64,000 nucleotides of DNA, taken from Mesocentrotus franciscanus (lineage: Eukaryota; Echinodermata; Echinoidea; Camarodonta; Strongylocentrotidae). The position numbers were made by a program, and so were the translations under genes. Location: positions 33,845,613-33,909,612 of the forward strand of contig CP137669.1 of NCBI GenBank assembly GCA_037976565.1, given 5' to 3'. This document shows, piece after piece, positions 11,125 through 19,957 of this stretch (position 1 is its first letter; the number at the start of each line of letters is the position of its first letter). The notes under the pieces are model-generated. The model saw nothing but the letters and a program-made list of their open reading frames with translations, was not told the origin of the DNA and made no database searches.

Positions 11125-12986
11125 CCCTGAGAGCTGCTGCAGCCGGTGGAATAACCTATTCTCAAACTCGCCTCCTTGATCATGTAGTATCCGGCGGGAA
11201 AACCAAATCTAAGGACGAAATCATTAAAGATTCTGTCAGCTGCAGTTTGGCCAGACTTGTTCCTGGTGGGATACGCTTGAGCATATCTTGTAAAATGATC
11301 AACCACCACAAGTATATACTCATAACCACCTTTACTGGTTTCCAGGTGTACAAAGTCTATGGAGATGAGCTCTAGGGGCTCAGATGTCACAATTGGTACC
11401 ATTGGAGCTCTAATCTGTCGGTTTGGTTTACGCTGGATGAGACAGCTACATTCATGATGGATGAAGTGTTCCACATCTTTCTGCATGTTTGGCCAGTAGA
11501 ACCTTTGCCTTGCTAAATCGAGTACTCGATCTACACCAAGATGACCCATGTTTACATGCAGATCCTTGAGCACTCGCATCCGGTAGCATGGAGGGAGGAC
11601 GATTTGTCTTCTAGTAGGTGTTCTACGATGGAGAACGCCATCTTGCCCTAACTCCAGTTTCTTCAGCTCTCGCAAGAGTGCTCTCTCTTCACTAGAAGCA
11701 GACCTCCAACATGTGGGGGTCGGAGTGTTGTCCTGTTCTTTCAGTTTGATGATCTTTCCAAGCACACGGTCATCATGCTGAGCCTTGGCGAGTTGTTCTT
11801 TGGATACCTCTTGGATTGGGGAGGAGCTATCGTCGATACCCTCAGCCATAGCAATATCCGCTGTGAGGCTGGCTACCAGTGGAAGGGTTTCCTGAGCCTC
11901 ATGCACTTGTGTCACTGCTACACAGATACTGGAAGCTGGCGACTGTTCTGTGCATTCGTCGATGTATGTTTCTATGTTCAGAGGCATCCGTGACAACGTA
12001 TCTGCATCAGCGTTGGCATGGCCTGGGCGGTATTTCACTGTGAAGTTGAAGTCAGCAAGCTCTGATACCCATCTTTGCCCAGTTGCATTCAGCTTTGCGG
12101 TGGACATCATGTAGGTCAGTGGATTGTTGTCTGTGTAGACAAGGAAAGAGGGAGCATAAAATAGGTAATCGCGGAACTTGTCACATACTGACCACTTCAG
12201 GGCTAGAAATTCCAATTTGCCAGAGTGCAAGTTATAATTCCGCTCTGCAGGCGTAAGAGTGCGGGATGCGTAGGCGATCACCCGTAACTTTCCATCTTTG
12301 CGCTGGTACAAGACTGCTCCAAGACCTTCCTGTGATGCATCTGTGTGTAACACGAATGGTTGTGAGAAATCTGGAAAAGCCATCACAGGTGGTTGGACCA
12401 AATGATCAATTAGCATCTCCACTCTCTCTTGGTGAAGTTGTGTCCATGTTACAGGAGTTCGGGAAGAAGCCTGGTGGTGTTTCTTAGATGCCTGTTTGTT
12501 AGATGTCTTCTTCTTCTTTGTTCCTCCTGAGCTGACCTCTGCTGTCAATAGGTTGTACATGGGTTTTGCCATCTTTGAGAAATCTGGTATATACCGACGG
12601 TAATAGCCGAGTAGACCCATGATTTTCCTCACGTCTCCAACGGTGGCTGGTTTCTTTTCCTTCAAAGCCAGCACTGCAGTTATGTCGGCGGGGTTTGGTC
12701 GATGGCCCTCAGCTGAAACTAGGCGTCCCAGGTAGTTAACCTCTTCCTGGAAAAGATGACATTTGGCAGGCCGTAGCTTCATTCCATGTTTTTGAACCGT
12801 TTGAAGGATTGTTCTGAGACGAGAGACATGTTCCTCAAATGTTTCACTGTAAACCAGAATGTCATCAAGGTATGTGACACATATTTCGTTGTTGAGTCCC
12901 TCTAGGCAAGATTCCATGCATCTTTGGAAAGCAGCCGGAGCGTTTTCAAGCCGAATGGAATCCTCACCCATTCGTACAAACCCCAA
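11040..12986 (-). CDS. Retrotransposon RT (palm/thumb), RNase H and integrase N-terminus (pol fragment)
   Basis: The RT catalytic box [10 protein letters not shown] is at residues 38-47. RNase H follows with HTDAS (Asp216), GKLEF (Glu259) and YTDNN (Asp286). The integrase zinc-binding region has HVNMGH (His477, His482) and ECSC near 513-515, and the first catalytic Asp is in SIDFVH (Asp544). Between RT and RNase H there is a Lys-rich insert (residues 152-177, KKKK ... SKKHHQ) not usual in this position. The N-terminal ten codons are out of the RT frame, so the true frame enters from 13924-12902 by a break near 12940. The frame is lost near 11190. Confidence 0.9.
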   Translation of the reverse strand: MGFVRMGEDSIRLENAPAAFQRCMESCLEGLNNEICVTYLDDILVYSETFEEHVSRLRTILQTVQKHGMKLRPAKCHLFQEEVNYLGRLVSAEGHRPNPADITAVLALKEKKPATVGDVRKIMGLLGYYRRYIPDFSKMAKPMYNLLTAEVSSGGTKKKKTSNKQASKKHHQASSRTPVTWTQLHQERVEMLIDHLVQPPVMAFPDFSQPFVLHTDASQEGLGAVLYQRKDGKLRVIAYASRTLTPAERNYNLHSGKLEFLALKWSVCDKFRDYLFYAPSFLVYTDNNPLTYMMSTAKLNATGQRWVSELADFNFTVKYRPGHANADADTLSRMPLNIETYIDECTEQSPASSICVAVTQVHEAQETLPLVASLTADIAMAEGIDDSSSPIQEVSKEQLAKAQHDDRVLGKIIKLKEQDNTPTPTCWRSASSEERALLRELKKLELGQDGVLHRRTPTRRQIVLPPCYRMRVLKDLHVNMGHLGVDRVLDLARQRFYWPNMQKDVEHFIHHECSCLIQRKPNRQIRAPMVPIVTSEPLELISIDFVHLETSKGGYEYILVVVDHFTRYAQAYPTRNKSGQTAADRIFNDFVLRFGFPAGYYMIKEASLRIGYSTGCSSSQGCRIQGQLPITPKGMEKPNDSTGHSFRC

Positions 12987-13924
12987 GGTGTGATGAAGGC
13001 AGTGAGGGGGCGACTGGCCTCGTCCATAAAACCTTGGTGGTAGGCTTTACCCTGGTCCAGCGTTGAAAACCACCGGTTGCCATCTAAGGTGTCCAAGGTG
13101 TCTTGGATTCGGGGTATTGGCTGGCGATCGGCCACGGTCCTCTGATTAAGTTGGCGATAGTCCACGCACAACCGCAAAGTCCCATCCTTCTTACGCACGC
13201 ACACTATTGGAGATGAGTAAGCAGATTTTGACTTTGCAATCCAGCCTCGGCTAATCAGGTCTCGTAGATATTCACGCACTTCCTTCATCAGGGGTGGAGG
13301 GACCGCCATGTATGTCTTCTGGACTGGTGTATTGTCAGTCAGCGTAAGATGCATCTGTAATGATTGAATACACCCCATGTCTTGTTCATTCTTGACAAAA
13401 GCAGCGCTTTCCTCCTTCAGCATCGCCTCCACTCCTGCTTTCCGGCCGTCATCCAGATGGGACAAGTCGACTGGTGGGATCCACTTCTCGGGTAGCAGGC
13501 TGTCAGTAGATGTAACAGACACCTCAGCGACATGTGCCTTCATGGTTGTGTGTGGTCTGCCCTCCTGGAGCAACTCTGCTGGCAATACAGAGCGCAGAGC
13601 TGTTAGCTTCCCTAAGCAGGAATACGATGGTAAGGTGATACTACACTTCCTGTCGTTGGTGATTGGGACGGACACCTTCATACTTCTCCCAGCCTTGAGA
13701 TCAACAGGTGTTGACTCGATGCTCAAACCGTCGGGAAGAACATGAAGGGGGTCGGCTTCCAACAGGACAGTGGCTGAGTCGGCGAGATTGAGACGGACAT
13801 TGCAGACAATCATTCGAGTCTGCCCAGGGTTGATTGTGATTGGGTGCCTGCCCATCAGGACACTGCACATCTCCTCTCCTTCCTGGTCCTTCAGAATAGC
13901 CGTGAGTGCATCGATTTTTTCCAA
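12902..13924 (-). CDS. Retrotransposon reverse transcriptase, N-terminal part (pol fragment)
   Basis: It contains the canonical Ty3/Gypsy RT fingers: [31 protein letters not shown], and the motif A region [13 protein letters not shown] with the first catalytic Asp, followed by [10 protein letters not shown] and IPFGL. About 150 residues before that are a linker between protease and RT. The frame runs into nonsense at its 3' end, where 12986-11040 takes over. Confidence 0.9.
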   Translation of the reverse strand: MEKIDALTAILKDQEGEEMCSVLMGRHPITINPGQTRMIVCNVRLNLADSATVLLEADPLHVLPDGLSIESTPVDLKAGRSMKVSVPITNDRKCSITLPSYSCLGKLTALRSVLPAELLQEGRPHTTMKAHVAEVSVTSTDSLLPEKWIPPVDLSHLDDGRKAGVEAMLKEESAAFVKNEQDMGCIQSLQMHLTLTDNTPVQKTYMAVPPPLMKEVREYLRDLISRGWIAKSKSAYSSPIVCVRKKDGTLRLCVDYRQLNQRTVADRQPIPRIQDTLDTLDGNRWFSTLDQGKAYHQGFMDEASRPLTAFITPWGLYEWVRIPFGLKTLRLLSKDAWNLA

Positions 13925-14457
13925 TGGGATTTAGGGAGGAGATGATTAAGGGATTTCTTGGCATCTTTCTTTGAGTCCCCCTTGATAAGTTCTTCGATTA
14001 CATTGTAACCGATGATCGGGTGCTTCATGGGTTGGTTTGTTACTAGGACGGGAACGGTGATGGCTGATTTCTGCTCACTCCTTGGTATGTTCACAAGGAG
14101 CTTCACCCACCCTTCATAGGAGACGACTGTGTCGTTGACTGCAGCGACTTGTAAGGTCTCCTCTCCATCTAGGATAGCTGAAATTGGTAGGACTTGGGCT
14201 TTGGGCATGAACCGTCGCAACCAATCTGATGATATTATTGAAACTTGTGCCCCTGTGTCCCACAAGATTTCCACGGGAGTATCGTTCAGGACCAAAGAGA
14301 CAATACATTGCTTTCCTACCAACTTCACCATCCTCGTCCTCGTCCTTGGATTGATCATTGTCGTGCTGATGGTAGGTCGGGACTGTGGTGGGTCTGAGGT
14401 TACTGGTTGTCCCTCCCGAGTAACCCTACCTCGTTTCCCTGCCTCCTTAGTCTGCAA
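13891..14457 (-). CDS. Retrotransposon aspartic protease
   Basis: The retropepsin signature EILWDTGAQVSIIS has the catalytic Asp in DTGA (residues 67-70). A flap-like region and a hydrophobic strand (HPIIGYNVIEELI) follow. It overlaps the end of gag by 58 nt in another phase, compatible with a gag-pol frameshift, and overlaps the start of the RT frame by 34 nt, more likely a lesion because PR and RT are normally continuous. Confidence 0.85.
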   Translation of the reverse strand: MQTKEAGKRGRVTREGQPVTSDPPQSRPTISTTMINPRTRTRMVKLVGKQCIVSLVLNDTPVEILWDTGAQVSIISSDWLRRFMPKAQVLPISAILDGEETLQVAAVNDTVVSYEGWVKLLVNIPRSEQKSAITVPVLVTNQPMKHPIIGYNVIEELIKGDSKKDAKKSLNHLLPKSHWKKSMHSRLF

Positions 14458-15260
14458 CCCCTGGCATAATGTTCGGAGCTCCCACAGCGGAAACAGTGGC
14501 GACAGCTATCCTCGACCTTGCTGCTGGCATGCGTCGCAGCTCTCTCTCTCCTACCCGATCTGGGTCCTGCCTGTCGAGCCATCATCGCACTGAGCTCAGC
14601 TTTAACAATCTCCTGGATGCTATTTGTTAATTCTTTCAAATCCAGTTTCTCCGGTTTACTTGTCTGCTTGTTTGTAGAGGTGGTCCCAGGTTGTGTAGGT
14701 TCTGTGGTGACAGCAGCAACTCGAGCTTGACGGGGTTTTAATTTATGTTGCCTCTCGGTTTCATGAGCAACTGCTGTTGTCAACACCTCCAGGAGCTCCT
14801 CATCTGAGACATCTTGCCGAAGAGTGGATCTCAGTTCGTGTTGGATGACAGTATCCTGGAGTCCGGTGGAAATTGCTCTCCATGCCATCTTGTGAACCTG
14901 GGTAGTGCCATAGCAGATTGCTGCTCCCTTTTCCTCTGACGCGAACAGTACTTTTTGTTTAAGGTCCAGGGTGCGGAGGACAAAGTCATGCGCCGATTCT
15001 TTGGCAACCTGCACAGCAGTTGATAGTTCTTGAAAAAGGGCGGTGGCGTCCCTTTCCCTAAAATGAGATCGCAGGAGGCGACGCAACAGGGGCAAATCTA
15101 AATCGTCCCGCCCCTCCAAATAGCTCGGCGAGAGCCCCGGGCTGACGGCTCGCACCACTGCTTCAGTTATCTCGTCGGCGGGAACCCTTTCTTCAAGCCA
15201 CTGCTGATTTGGCGAGCCAGGGACACAAAGAAAGTTTATCCTTCTGGCTGGGCTCGCCAA
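14400..15260 (-). CDS. Retrotransposon Gag, capsid and nucleocapsid part
   Basis: 286 codons. The capsid-like helical region includes EITEAVVRAVSPGLSPSYLE and the repeated Leu/Arg helices after it. A CCHC zinc knuckle near the C terminus (CFRCGSSEHYARGC; Cys256, Cys259, His264, Cys269) marks nucleocapsid. Codons before residue 20 overlap the preceding frame, so this is the downstream half of one gag broken near 15240. Confidence 0.85.
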   Translation of the reverse strand: MASPARRINFLCVPGSPNQQWLEERVPADEITEAVVRAVSPGLSPSYLEGRDDLDLPLLRRLLRSHFRERDATALFQELSTAVQVAKESAHDFVLRTLDLKQKVLFASEEKGAAICYGTTQVHKMAWRAISTGLQDTVIQHELRSTLRQDVSDEELLEVLTTAVAHETERQHKLKPRQARVAAVTTEPTQPGTTSTNKQTSKPEKLDLKELTNSIQEIVKAELSAMMARQAGPRSGRRERAATHASSKVEDSCRHCFRCGSSEHYARGCRLRRQGNEVGLLGRDNQ

Positions 15261-15738
15261 TCTGTCCCTGAATTCTGAACTCCTTCCTCCACGTAACTGG
15301 TGTATGCGGCTGTGTCATCTGGAGGATGGAGGATCTCTTTGCCGTGTTGTCGGCCTCTTCGTAAGCTGGCTGGTCTGGCTCTGGCTGAGTGGATGGGTCG
15401 CTTGGAAATTCACTAGTCTGTGCCTTTAACTCTACCTCGTGCTCACCTCCATCTGTATCCTCCTTTCCCAGGATCTTTGCCAAACCCTGCCAAACTGATT
15501 TACCTCCATCCGCTGAATCCTCCAGCTCATCCCCATGTAGAAAGCGTCCGATGATCCGCTTCAGTCCCGCTCGCCCTTTCGACTTAGCCTTCTCCACGTC
15601 ATCCTCAGGTAGCTTGAGCTCCACTGCCGCCTTTAGTAGCTGCTCTTCTGTGCTCGCTGTCAATCTTTGCAGCACATCGTCAATCAGCTGCTCAAATCCT
15701 GCCATCGTAGATAGCTCTGGAATCGGCCTTCTTGTCAA
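15193..15738 (-). CDS. Retrotransposon Gag, N-terminal part
   Basis: 181 codons from the first ATG after the 5' LTR. The charged, helical N terminus (residues 14-70, with many Glu/Lys) is followed by an acidic linker and then RIQGQIGEPSQKDKLS, a segment that in metazoan Gypsy gag proteins directly precedes the capsid region found in the next frame. The leader between LTR and ATG is about 120 nt. Confidence 0.75.
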   Translation of the reverse strand: MTRRPIPELSTMAGFEQLIDDVLQRLTASTEEQLLKAAVELKLPEDDVEKAKSKGRAGLKRIIGRFLHGDELEDSADGGKSVWQGLAKILGKEDTDGGEHEVELKAQTSEFPSDPSTQPEPDQPAYEEADNTAKRSSILQMTQPHTPVTWRKEFRIQGQIGEPSQKDKLSLCPWLAKSAVA

Positions 15739-15837
15739 GCTGTCTCTGGAATTGGGTAGGGCCTCGTCTAGGGCTGTTCGGAGATGTTGGGGTTGGGTGG
15801 AGTCGCTAACGAGAACTCCTACACCATCTCAGCATCC

Positions 15838-15854
15838 TCCGGGCAGTGCCTCCA
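15838..15854 (-). promoter_or_regulatory. Putative tRNA primer-binding site
   Basis: On the minus strand, TGGAGGCACTGCCCGG begins three bases after the 5' LTR end and has the TGG expected to pair with a tRNA CCA end. I could not assign the tRNA. Confidence 0.5.
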
Positions 15855-15857
15855 AAA

Positions 15858-16961
15858 TGTAGCCCGCCTCGACCCTTAAATGAAGAGAAAAGACAGACCA
15901 TGTGTTATTTCTTGGTGAAAGTAACAGTAGAATGCTTTTATTTAGACAAATAATCAAACACATGAGTGTATATACAAAATAATAATATAAATATGTTGAG
16001 CTTAAACATATACATGTAATCATGTATCAAGATACTGTAACCCTGAGGTTATTCAGTCTCATATAATAAACTTTACTCGGATAGCACAATGTAATAATAA
16101 CTTCCTATTTAACTAACATCTACATATTTTAAGAACAGTTTCATTATCAAATCGAATAAACGCTAAACTAGTAACATACAGATAATGATATTGGTGATTC
16201 GTAATACCCTCTAGCTCTATATTATAAAGGTAATAATATGACCTTCCTTGTACCTAGACAATCTCATTAAAATGCCTATCTATTATCCTCTCAGATTTAT
16301 AGAAATATAATATAAACATAGACCTATGTTGTATCCTACCAGCACACAGCACATACATATTCTTAGGTGTAAATATCGTTTAAGAAAACGAACTTATATA
16401 GCAATCAATACTGCATGATAAAAGGTTTAGATAATTTGCCAAGTGTAAACAACTCCCACTAGTGCACCCCTATGGTTGAGTTCACACTAGTCCTAACTTC
16501 AATTATCTCTTGCCTTAACATCTGTATGATTCACCTATTAATGCACTATTATTATGCTATAGACTACCCATGACATGACATAGAAACAGAAAAGAATAAT
16601 CATTAACTATATAATAAGAATTATAGACTAAATAATATTGATTGCCTTAAAGAACTTTGTTAAATTCCACTTATGCAATATACAGCAATACATGTTTTAA
16701 GCAAATCAATATCCTAAACATCAATCTTCAAATCTGAATACAATTATGGGATGATTATGAGCAGATTTATTCTATTGAAAACTACCAAATATATTCAGAC
16801 AATTCTTATGTCAGGCAAAATGCAAACTCTTCAGCATTTCCAACTTCCAATCTGAGCTCTAATGCAAACATGCCTCTTATCACTAATCTAATCCCCCTGT
16901 CCTAGCCCAATGGAGAGTGTAATAACTCTTCAACACACACTGAACAAGAATACTGGGGAAG

Positions 16962-16992
<31 letters not shown>

Positions 16993-17939
16993 CACATGTT
17001 CCCCTATACCATGAGGGAGGATTGACCTCTGTACAGAGTGACCCAAGAGAGATAGAGATAGATGGGAGAGGGGGAGAGATTTACCATGCTGCATACAGTG
17101 CAAGTGTTATGCTATGTTATTCCAGCACTGAGTACCCACACTTGATCATACACAGTATCATAATGGCACTGTTGCATGGTATATACACTATTCACCTAAT
17201 TTGTTATTTAGAGTAGGTTCTGAAAGATAGATTGTAAATCTGGTAACTAACTATACCATTGATATATTAGATTTACCTTTTCTTTATTAACCTAGCTAGA
17301 CTACTTTTGTTCTATTTACATGCTCCAATAATAAATGGAGGATAAACTTTCATATGCATGTTTACATGCAGTTCTGTACTTCATTCTAGAGAACCTTACA
17401 GACATAATATTCAAAGTTTATAGTTTGACATAATATTCTAAGTTTATAGTTTGACATAATATTCTAAGCATCAGAAAGTTCAAACCACAATGGAACTACA
17501 TAATGTTCAATTGATAATACTTTTACAATGTATACTTCTTTTCTGACATAGAAATCAAAGTCAACCACCATCACTCTCAACGATTATTAATGCTTTTTAG
17601 GACTTCTTCCGCATCATATATTCACACACATAATCAATAACTTTTTACTGGCATTAGTTGATATTCAACATCCAATCACAATCAACAATTTAATGATTAT
17701 AATAACATGAAAGTTGAACCAAGCTTACCTTAAATGAAGAGAAAAGACAGACCATGTGTTATTTCTTGGTGAAAGTAACAGTAGAATGCTGTTCTCACAA
17801 AGTGGGGTCAAGCTCCTGCAGTAACTGGACTCTTCGATTATGTTACAGGGTAACCATTCTCCTTTCCAGTACAGGGACTGCCAGGTGTGCTAATTAAAGG
17901 CCTGTATGTACCTTTGAGTACTTTGTGGGCCTGCCCACA
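15858..17939 (-). repeat. 5' LTR (2082 bp)
   Basis: Partner of the 7032-9125 LTR with the same ends. The internal direct repeat here is 63 bp: 15874-15936 and 17728-17790. An AATAAA lies at 15942-15937 on the minus strand. A GA microsatellite (16967-16991) and a 64-codon open frame inside are simply shared by both LTRs. Confidence 0.92.
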
Positions 17940-17943
17940 TATG

Positions 17944-18192
17944 CATTCATATTTCTAATGACAAATTTTCTCACACAGTCACACTCTAATACTTTCTTCT
18001 TTTTTTTTCTCTCTCTCTCTCTCTTTCTCTGGAACTGAGATTAATTGTGACTCTCTAATAAAATAAATTCTAGGAGAGTGACATAATAATAAGTAACAGT
18101 TATTAATTATGACGGTAATCAAATGAATAGAAGTGATGGCAGATAAGATCATAGTGTTATTCATATCTCATGGACATCATCTCGGATCATTA
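17944..18192. other. Intergenic sequence right of the element
   Basis: AT-rich single-copy-looking sequence with a CT tract (17997-18028). It would contain or border the PREPL upstream region; no exon is recognised. Confidence 0.4.
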
Positions 18193-18692
18193 NNNNNNNN
18201 NNNNNNNNNNNNNNNNNNNNNNNNNNNNNNNNNNNNNNNNNNNNNNNNNNNNNNNNNNNNNNNNNNNNNNNNNNNNNNNNNNNNNNNNNNNNNNNNNNNN
18301 NNNNNNNNNNNNNNNNNNNNNNNNNNNNNNNNNNNNNNNNNNNNNNNNNNNNNNNNNNNNNNNNNNNNNNNNNNNNNNNNNNNNNNNNNNNNNNNNNNNN
18401 NNNNNNNNNNNNNNNNNNNNNNNNNNNNNNNNNNNNNNNNNNNNNNNNNNNNNNNNNNNNNNNNNNNNNNNNNNNNNNNNNNNNNNNNNNNNNNNNNNNN
18501 NNNNNNNNNNNNNNNNNNNNNNNNNNNNNNNNNNNNNNNNNNNNNNNNNNNNNNNNNNNNNNNNNNNNNNNNNNNNNNNNNNNNNNNNNNNNNNNNNNNN
18601 NNNNNNNNNNNNNNNNNNNNNNNNNNNNNNNNNNNNNNNNNNNNNNNNNNNNNNNNNNNNNNNNNNNNNNNNNNNNNNNNNNNNNNNNNNNN
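18193..18692. other. Scaffold gap (500 N)
   Basis: Exactly 500 unknown bases, a fixed-size scaffold gap of unknown true length. A 5' exon of ITPK or PREPL could be hidden here. Confidence 0.98.
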
Positions 18693-19857
18693 ATCTCGTA
18701 TAAGAATCCATGTTCAATTATGTAATACGTCATTGTGTCATGTGCACATTTCAATACCGGTAGGTGCACACTAGACTATTGAAATTGCGTTAGGTTGATT
18801 TTGTTTAAAGTAGTTGTTATCGTGTTTTCAGAACTCTAAAAGCCATCGTGCAGCAGTATGATTGATATATCATCTCCAACTATTAACAGGAAAACAGATT
18901 CAATGAACTAATACCAGGGTCGTGTTACCATTATTGAATATCAAAAATCAAACTCTTTAATTGTTATGTCATTGAGTGATACACGTACAATTGAAACTCT
19001 TCACATATCATTTCCACTTAATATGAAACTGAACTTGTTATGTAGCCCTGGATGAGAGTATGGAGCCGGAAGAGATGATAGTTTTCTGGGCGACTACTTT
19101 TGGTTTTCATTGCGTAGGTTGCTGCGGGTTTTGATGATGTCTTATTGTCCTTGTGGTGCATATACTACAGGCTACTATGACACAGACATTCATAACCTCA
19201 TAAGGAAATCATTATTTGTTTCTTTAGATTTAGGAGTGACTTCTCACTAAATATATGAGTATAAAGCTATACGACAATCGGTAGCAGTTTTTTAGTTTCA
19301 TCGCGCTGCTGTATCATAAGCATTCACTGAAATCAGAACTGCTAATGGTTCTCATTTCACTTCTAATCATCTATGCTGTTTATCGTTTCCTACTACCTTT
19401 TGTATGTATTGTATAAACAGGTCTAGTATTAATTTTGACTTGACAGATCACAGCATTGTGTACTTTTCTATAGGAATTAGAATTATCTGTACATGCTGAC
19501 TTGTGTCTAGTCTAGGTCTGAGATAGCAGTCGAGTATGATGGCTCGTTTATTTTTCTCTGAAAATTTGTCGGCAGTTATCGCTTTCCAATAATCATTAGC
19601 ACCTGATAGTCATGTTGATTGCATTTATTATATCAATGCCTAACTCACTCATGAAACAGTTTGTACCCAGAAGAGGGTTGATTCATGTACTTTTAAACCC
19701 CTTCTGGCTGTGTTTATTGTTTACATACAAAACAAAGTTGTTTCAATTCATATATTTGCATCCCTGAAAGTATTTCCACATATGAAAACTGGCTACTGAA
19801 AGAAAATTGTTATCAAGATACTTATCGTGTCTCTTCTGTTTTCGTTTGTTCTTGCAG
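18693..19857. other. Sequence upstream of the first visible ITPK exon
   Basis: No recognisable exon. It ends in a pyrimidine-rich acceptor (tttgttcttgcag), so it is at least partly intron of ITPK; the N-terminal ITPK exon is not seen. Confidence 0.5.
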
Positions 19858-19957
19858 GCAAGCTCTTGGAGGAAAATTCGCAACATGGTTCACTGGTCAC
19901 CATTCGTCCAGTCCTTCAAGAAAAAGTACCCCTGGGTCCAACTAGCAGGACATCAAG
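19858..19957 (+). CDS. ITPK: ITPK exon a (calmodulin-binding segment)
   Basis: Acceptor tttgttcttgcag, donor gtaagc. Enters in phase 0 and ends in phase 1. Residues [16 protein letters not shown] and [13 protein letters not shown] are typical. Confidence 0.9.

Larger units (their letters stand above)
7032..17939 (-). mobile_element. Ty3/Gypsy LTR retrotransposon, full length, frameshifted
   Basis: A 10.9-kb element transcribed on the minus strand: 5' LTR 17939-15858, primer-binding-site-like sequence, gag, protease, reverse transcriptase, RNase H, integrase, Pro-rich tail, polypurine tract and 3' LTR 9125-7032. The PR-RT-RH-IN order is that of Ty3/Gypsy (Metaviridae). The host flanks repeat TATG at 7028-7031 and 17940-17943, a 4-bp target duplication. 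The LTRs are about 99% alike by eye, so the insertion is young, yet the reading frames are broken at several points (near 15240, 13900, 12940, 11190 and 10320). No envelope gene is recognised. It lies between the divergent PREPL and ITPK genes. Confidence 0.93.

Noticed and set aside
13377..15862. Plus-strand open frames across the gag-pol region
   Set aside because: They are antisense shadows of the retrotransposon genes; the minus-strand frames carry all recognisable motifs.
7032..17939. CRISPR, prophage or bacterial operon content
   Set aside because: No regularly spaced repeats and no bacterial gene organisation; the window is clearly animal DNA.
18133..18774. Open frames running through the N gaps (also 45430-46056)
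   Set aside because: They consist of unknown residues only.
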